Origin: Vulcanimicrobiota bacterium
GTDB lineage: Bacteria > Vulcanimicrobiota > Xenobia > Xenobiales > Xenobiaceae
DNA length: 64,000 bases
Assembly (NCBI GenBank): GCA_944322965.1
Contig: CALUQR010000004.1
Coordinates: 124,001 to 188,000 of the forward strand
Direction: 5' to 3'
Each line of letters begins with the position of its first letter. Within the stretch, counting starts at the first letter, position 1. A program made the position numbers and the translations under genes. Below are positions 62,112 to 64,000 of the stretch, piece after piece. The notes beneath the pieces were generated by a model, which ran no database searches, had not been told where the DNA came from, and worked only from the letters and a program-made list of their open reading frames with translations.

Positions 62112-63419
62112 CTACCCCGCTTCTTCCACCGGAACGCGCACGTTGATCCTCATACCCCCTTGGGAATCGAGATCGGCTTCGATCTGCCCATTATGCTTGC
62201 GCACCACCTCGCGCACTAACCCTAAGCCAAAGCTACTGCCTAAGCCGGGGTGGCTATTGGCAAAGAAGGGCTCAAAGATCTTGGCCATCTCCTCCTTAGA
62301 GAGCAGCGTGCAATTAGTATCGAAGCTCAAGCCGATCTCTTTCTTATCGTAAGAGGTGGAAATCTTAATGACCGGTCCTGCGGTCTTGCCCACCTTGTGA
62401 CAGTCGCACAAGAAGCTCAAGATATTGGTGAGCGCTTGGGTCCACTGGGTGGAGTTGGCTCGCACTTGGGGCAGGTCGGAGTATTTGACCTGGGCGGAGA
62501 TCTTAGCTTCCGCCAACTCGTCGCGCAAAAGTTCTACGCTATTAGCTACCACTTGGTTGATATCGGTCGAAGCGCGCACGAAGCGGGAGAAGGTAATCTC
62601 GTTCTCCTTTTCCATCGAAGTGCGGGAGTAGACTAAGAGCTTCTCGATAATACCCTTACACTTCTGGACGGCGTCTTGGATAATATGCAAGCGGCGCACG
62701 CTGACCGGATCTTGGACGGCCCGGCTGAGGCTCCCCACCATAGTCAAGACGGCGGTCAGAGGCTGGCTCAGCTCGTGGGCTACGCCCGCCGCCAAGCGGC
62801 CTACGCCGGCCAAGTGGCTCTCTTGGGCCACCTCGCCCTTGAGGGCTTGGATCTCCTCGTGGGCCTTACTCAAAGCCCCTTCTCTGACAAAGCGCGGCGC
62901 CATCAACGAAGCGACGTTGGCCGCCGCCCGCAAGAGTTCGCGCTCCGCTAACTCTGGTTCCGTAGTGCGGTCCCAGGCCACGATGAGCGCTCCCCCGCCG
63001 GTATGACCGTGCCAGACGGGCATGGCGGCGATCCAGCGCCCGCCTCCGCTCGATTGGACCAACTCTCCGCTCTCCCAGGCTTGCTTTAAGAGATCCTTGA
63101 CCATGCCGGGACCCGTCTCTTCGGCGGGAGTACCCGCCTGGGCCGCCCTCCTAAAGCCGCTCTCTTCGCTGCCCGGTTGTAAGTAGAGGGTGCAGCCGTC
63201 GGCCCCCAGCTCTTCCAAACAAGCTTGGCATAAGAGCTGGGATTGGCTCGCAAAATCGTCCGTCACTAAGGGAGCGCTCTGTAAAGCTAAGAGACTGCGC
63301 TGGAAGGCGTCCCGCTTGCAGAGTAAATGGTAAGACCAACAGGAGTAGGCCACAGCCAGAGCGGTGGCGATCAGCCAAATAAGATAGATTACCAAGGTCT
63401 CAAAAACCTCACCCTCCAC
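62112..63419 (-). CDS. Membrane-anchored GAF histidine kinase with degenerate ATP-binding box
   Basis: A 435-residue protein. One N-terminal membrane helix (about 8-28) precedes a GAF-like domain (about 45-170) with CTLYLQPGSEE, then HisKA with the phospho-acceptor in GVAHELSQPLTAVL (about residue 214) and a HATPase_c domain. In the latter the F and G2 boxes are clear (IFEPFFANS, GLGSSFGLGLVREV). The G1 box DxGxG is replaced by FDTNCTLL and the N box is weak (LTNILSFLCDC), so activity is uncertain. GTG start. Three bases precede the receptor-kinase gene, so they probably act together; no response regulator is adjacent. Confidence 0.8.
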   Translation of the reverse strand: MEGEVFETLVIYLIWLIATALAVAYSCWSYHLLCKRDAFQRSLLALQSAPLVTDDFASQSQLLCQACLEELGADGCTLYLQPGSEESGFRRAAQAGTPAEETGPGMVKDLLKQAWESGELVQSSGGGRWIAAMPVWHGHTGGGALIVAWDRTTEPELAERELLRAAANVASLMAPRFVREGALSKAHEEIQALKGEVAQESHLAGVGRLAAGVAHELSQPLTAVLTMVGSLSRAVQDPVSVRRLHIIQDAVQKCKGIIEKLLVYSRTSMEKENEITFSRFVRASTDINQVVANSVELLRDELAEAKISAQVKYSDLPQVRANSTQWTQALTNILSFLCDCHKVGKTAGPVIKISTSYDKKEIGLSFDTNCTLLSKEEMAKIFEPFFANSHPGLGSSFGLGLVREVVRKHNGQIEADLDSQGGMRINVRVPVEEAG

Positions 63420-63460
63420 CAGAAGATCCCCTCAACCCTAAAAATTTCCAAGTTATACTA

Positions 63461-64000
63461 CTAAATTCCTCTCCTCCGCCTCCAAGAGCCCTGTACCGCC
63501 AAATGGTGGGCGCGTTGGTAGAAGGGGGCGCTGAGATCTAGGCCCAAGCTCTCTCCCACCCGCTCCCAATTTAACCCCCAACTAGCCTCCCAGGCCTCTA
63601 AGGCCTTAGCCTCCTCCCCCTGACGCTCCCGCTCCCAGGCTTCATCGCTCTCTAAAAAGCGGAGTTTACTTCCACTCCATTCCGCTCCCCGGCGCCCCCC
63701 GGCCCCTGCTAACCAATAATTTTCTAAGTATTCAAAGTAGCGGAGATTGGCCGCTAAGAGCCGGACCCCGCCCGCCTGGGGATCGAAGGGGCCTAGACTC
63801 CAACTCTGAGCGTGGGCGGGATAGAGAGAGCGCAAGTTTCGGCCTTGCCAAACTTTTAGAGTAGCTAATTGTTGGGCCCAGGCGGCGGGGCTCTCTAAGA
63901 AGGGCAAGGGATCCTCTACCCCATCCGCCGCCCCTAAAGCCTGGCTCTGGGGGATATAGATCCCCAATTGGCCCGCGTAATGGCCGGGCAAAGCGACTAA
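63461..64000 (-). CDS. C-terminal part of a possible MBL-fold hydrolase (5' end outside window)
   Basis: The frame is open to the window edge, so only the last ~178 residues are seen. The first part (LVALPGHYAGQLGIYIPQS, DPLPFLESP) and SLYPAHAQSW resemble the end of a metallo-beta-lactamase domain. The remaining ~110 residues are charged and helical, ending in a basic WRRRRG. Identification is tentative. Confidence 0.5.
   Translation of the reverse strand, partial: LVALPGHYAGQLGIYIPQSQALGAADGVEDPLPFLESPAAWAQQLATLKVWQGRNLRSLYPAHAQSWSLGPFDPQAGGVRLLAANLRYFEYLENYWLAGAGGRRGAEWSGSKLRFLESDEAWERERQGEEAKALEAWEASWGLNWERVGESLGLDLSAPFYQRAHHLAVQGSWRRRRGI

Overview
This window is a bacterial chromosome segment dominated by one long minus-strand ribosomal-protein supercluster (about 32.7-53.9 kb) that runs rpsL, rpsG, fusA, tuf, rpsJ, rplC, rplD, rplW, rplB and on to rplQ. 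The S14 protein is the zinc type, S12 carries a 14-residue insertion of the kind seen in Firmicutes, rpmD and infA are absent from their usual places, and rplQ is followed at a distance by ECF-transporter genes and truA, a Gram-positive-style order. This points to a Terrabacteria-type lineage, perhaps a candidate phylum such as Eremiobacterota or Armatimonadota. No rRNA or marker is available to fix the phylum, so that is inference. No rRNA, tRNA or CRISPR array was seen.

Layout. 0-8.9 kb: an MBL-fold hydrolase, an AMIN/phosphodiester-glycosidase surface protein, UDP-glucose dehydrogenase, a coiled-coil protein, a small secreted protein with a very strong ribosome-binding site, HisRS, and a two-gene unit ending in a secreted DNA-entry-type nuclease. 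8.9-11.2 kb: a decayed accessory patch in which two copies of a MITE-like repeat flank a 5'-truncated, frameshifted MmeI-like DNA methyltransferase with a poly-C tract at the frameshift. 11.1-18.8 kb: a two-unit DMT transporter, a PH-domain protein, a K+/H+ antiporter, a glutamate-dehydrogenase homologue whose key active-site residues are replaced, and a response-regulator/PEP-binding-domain protein directly behind it. 18.8-22.8 kb: RodA, a double-domain dCTP deaminase and a MinC_N/MinD-like fusion whose P-loop has lost its lysines. 22.8-32.6 kb: an ECF transporter set (ecfT, two ecfA) with truA, proC and a glycosyltransferase, interrupted by a 4-kb island of four glycine-rich genes, three of them near-identical glycine-zipper paralogues, one of these with 11-residue RTX-like repeats. 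32.7-53.9 kb: translation genes with long structured spacers, internal terminators and promoters that share an extended -10 (TGC) signature. 54-64 kb: an esterase with a small Cys-rich protein, a degenerate PilZ protein, a 1166-residue GlmS-like enzyme, a Ser/Thr kinase fused to a periplasmic-binding-protein sensor, its neighbouring histidine kinase, and a partial MBL-like gene.

The best candidates for something undescribed are the glycine-zipper island, the MinC-pseudoMinD fusion beside rodA, the GDH-like protein coupled to the PEP-binding regulator, and the kinase/substrate-binding-protein receptor paired with a degenerate histidine kinase. Functions are assigned from recognised motifs only. 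No database search was possible.
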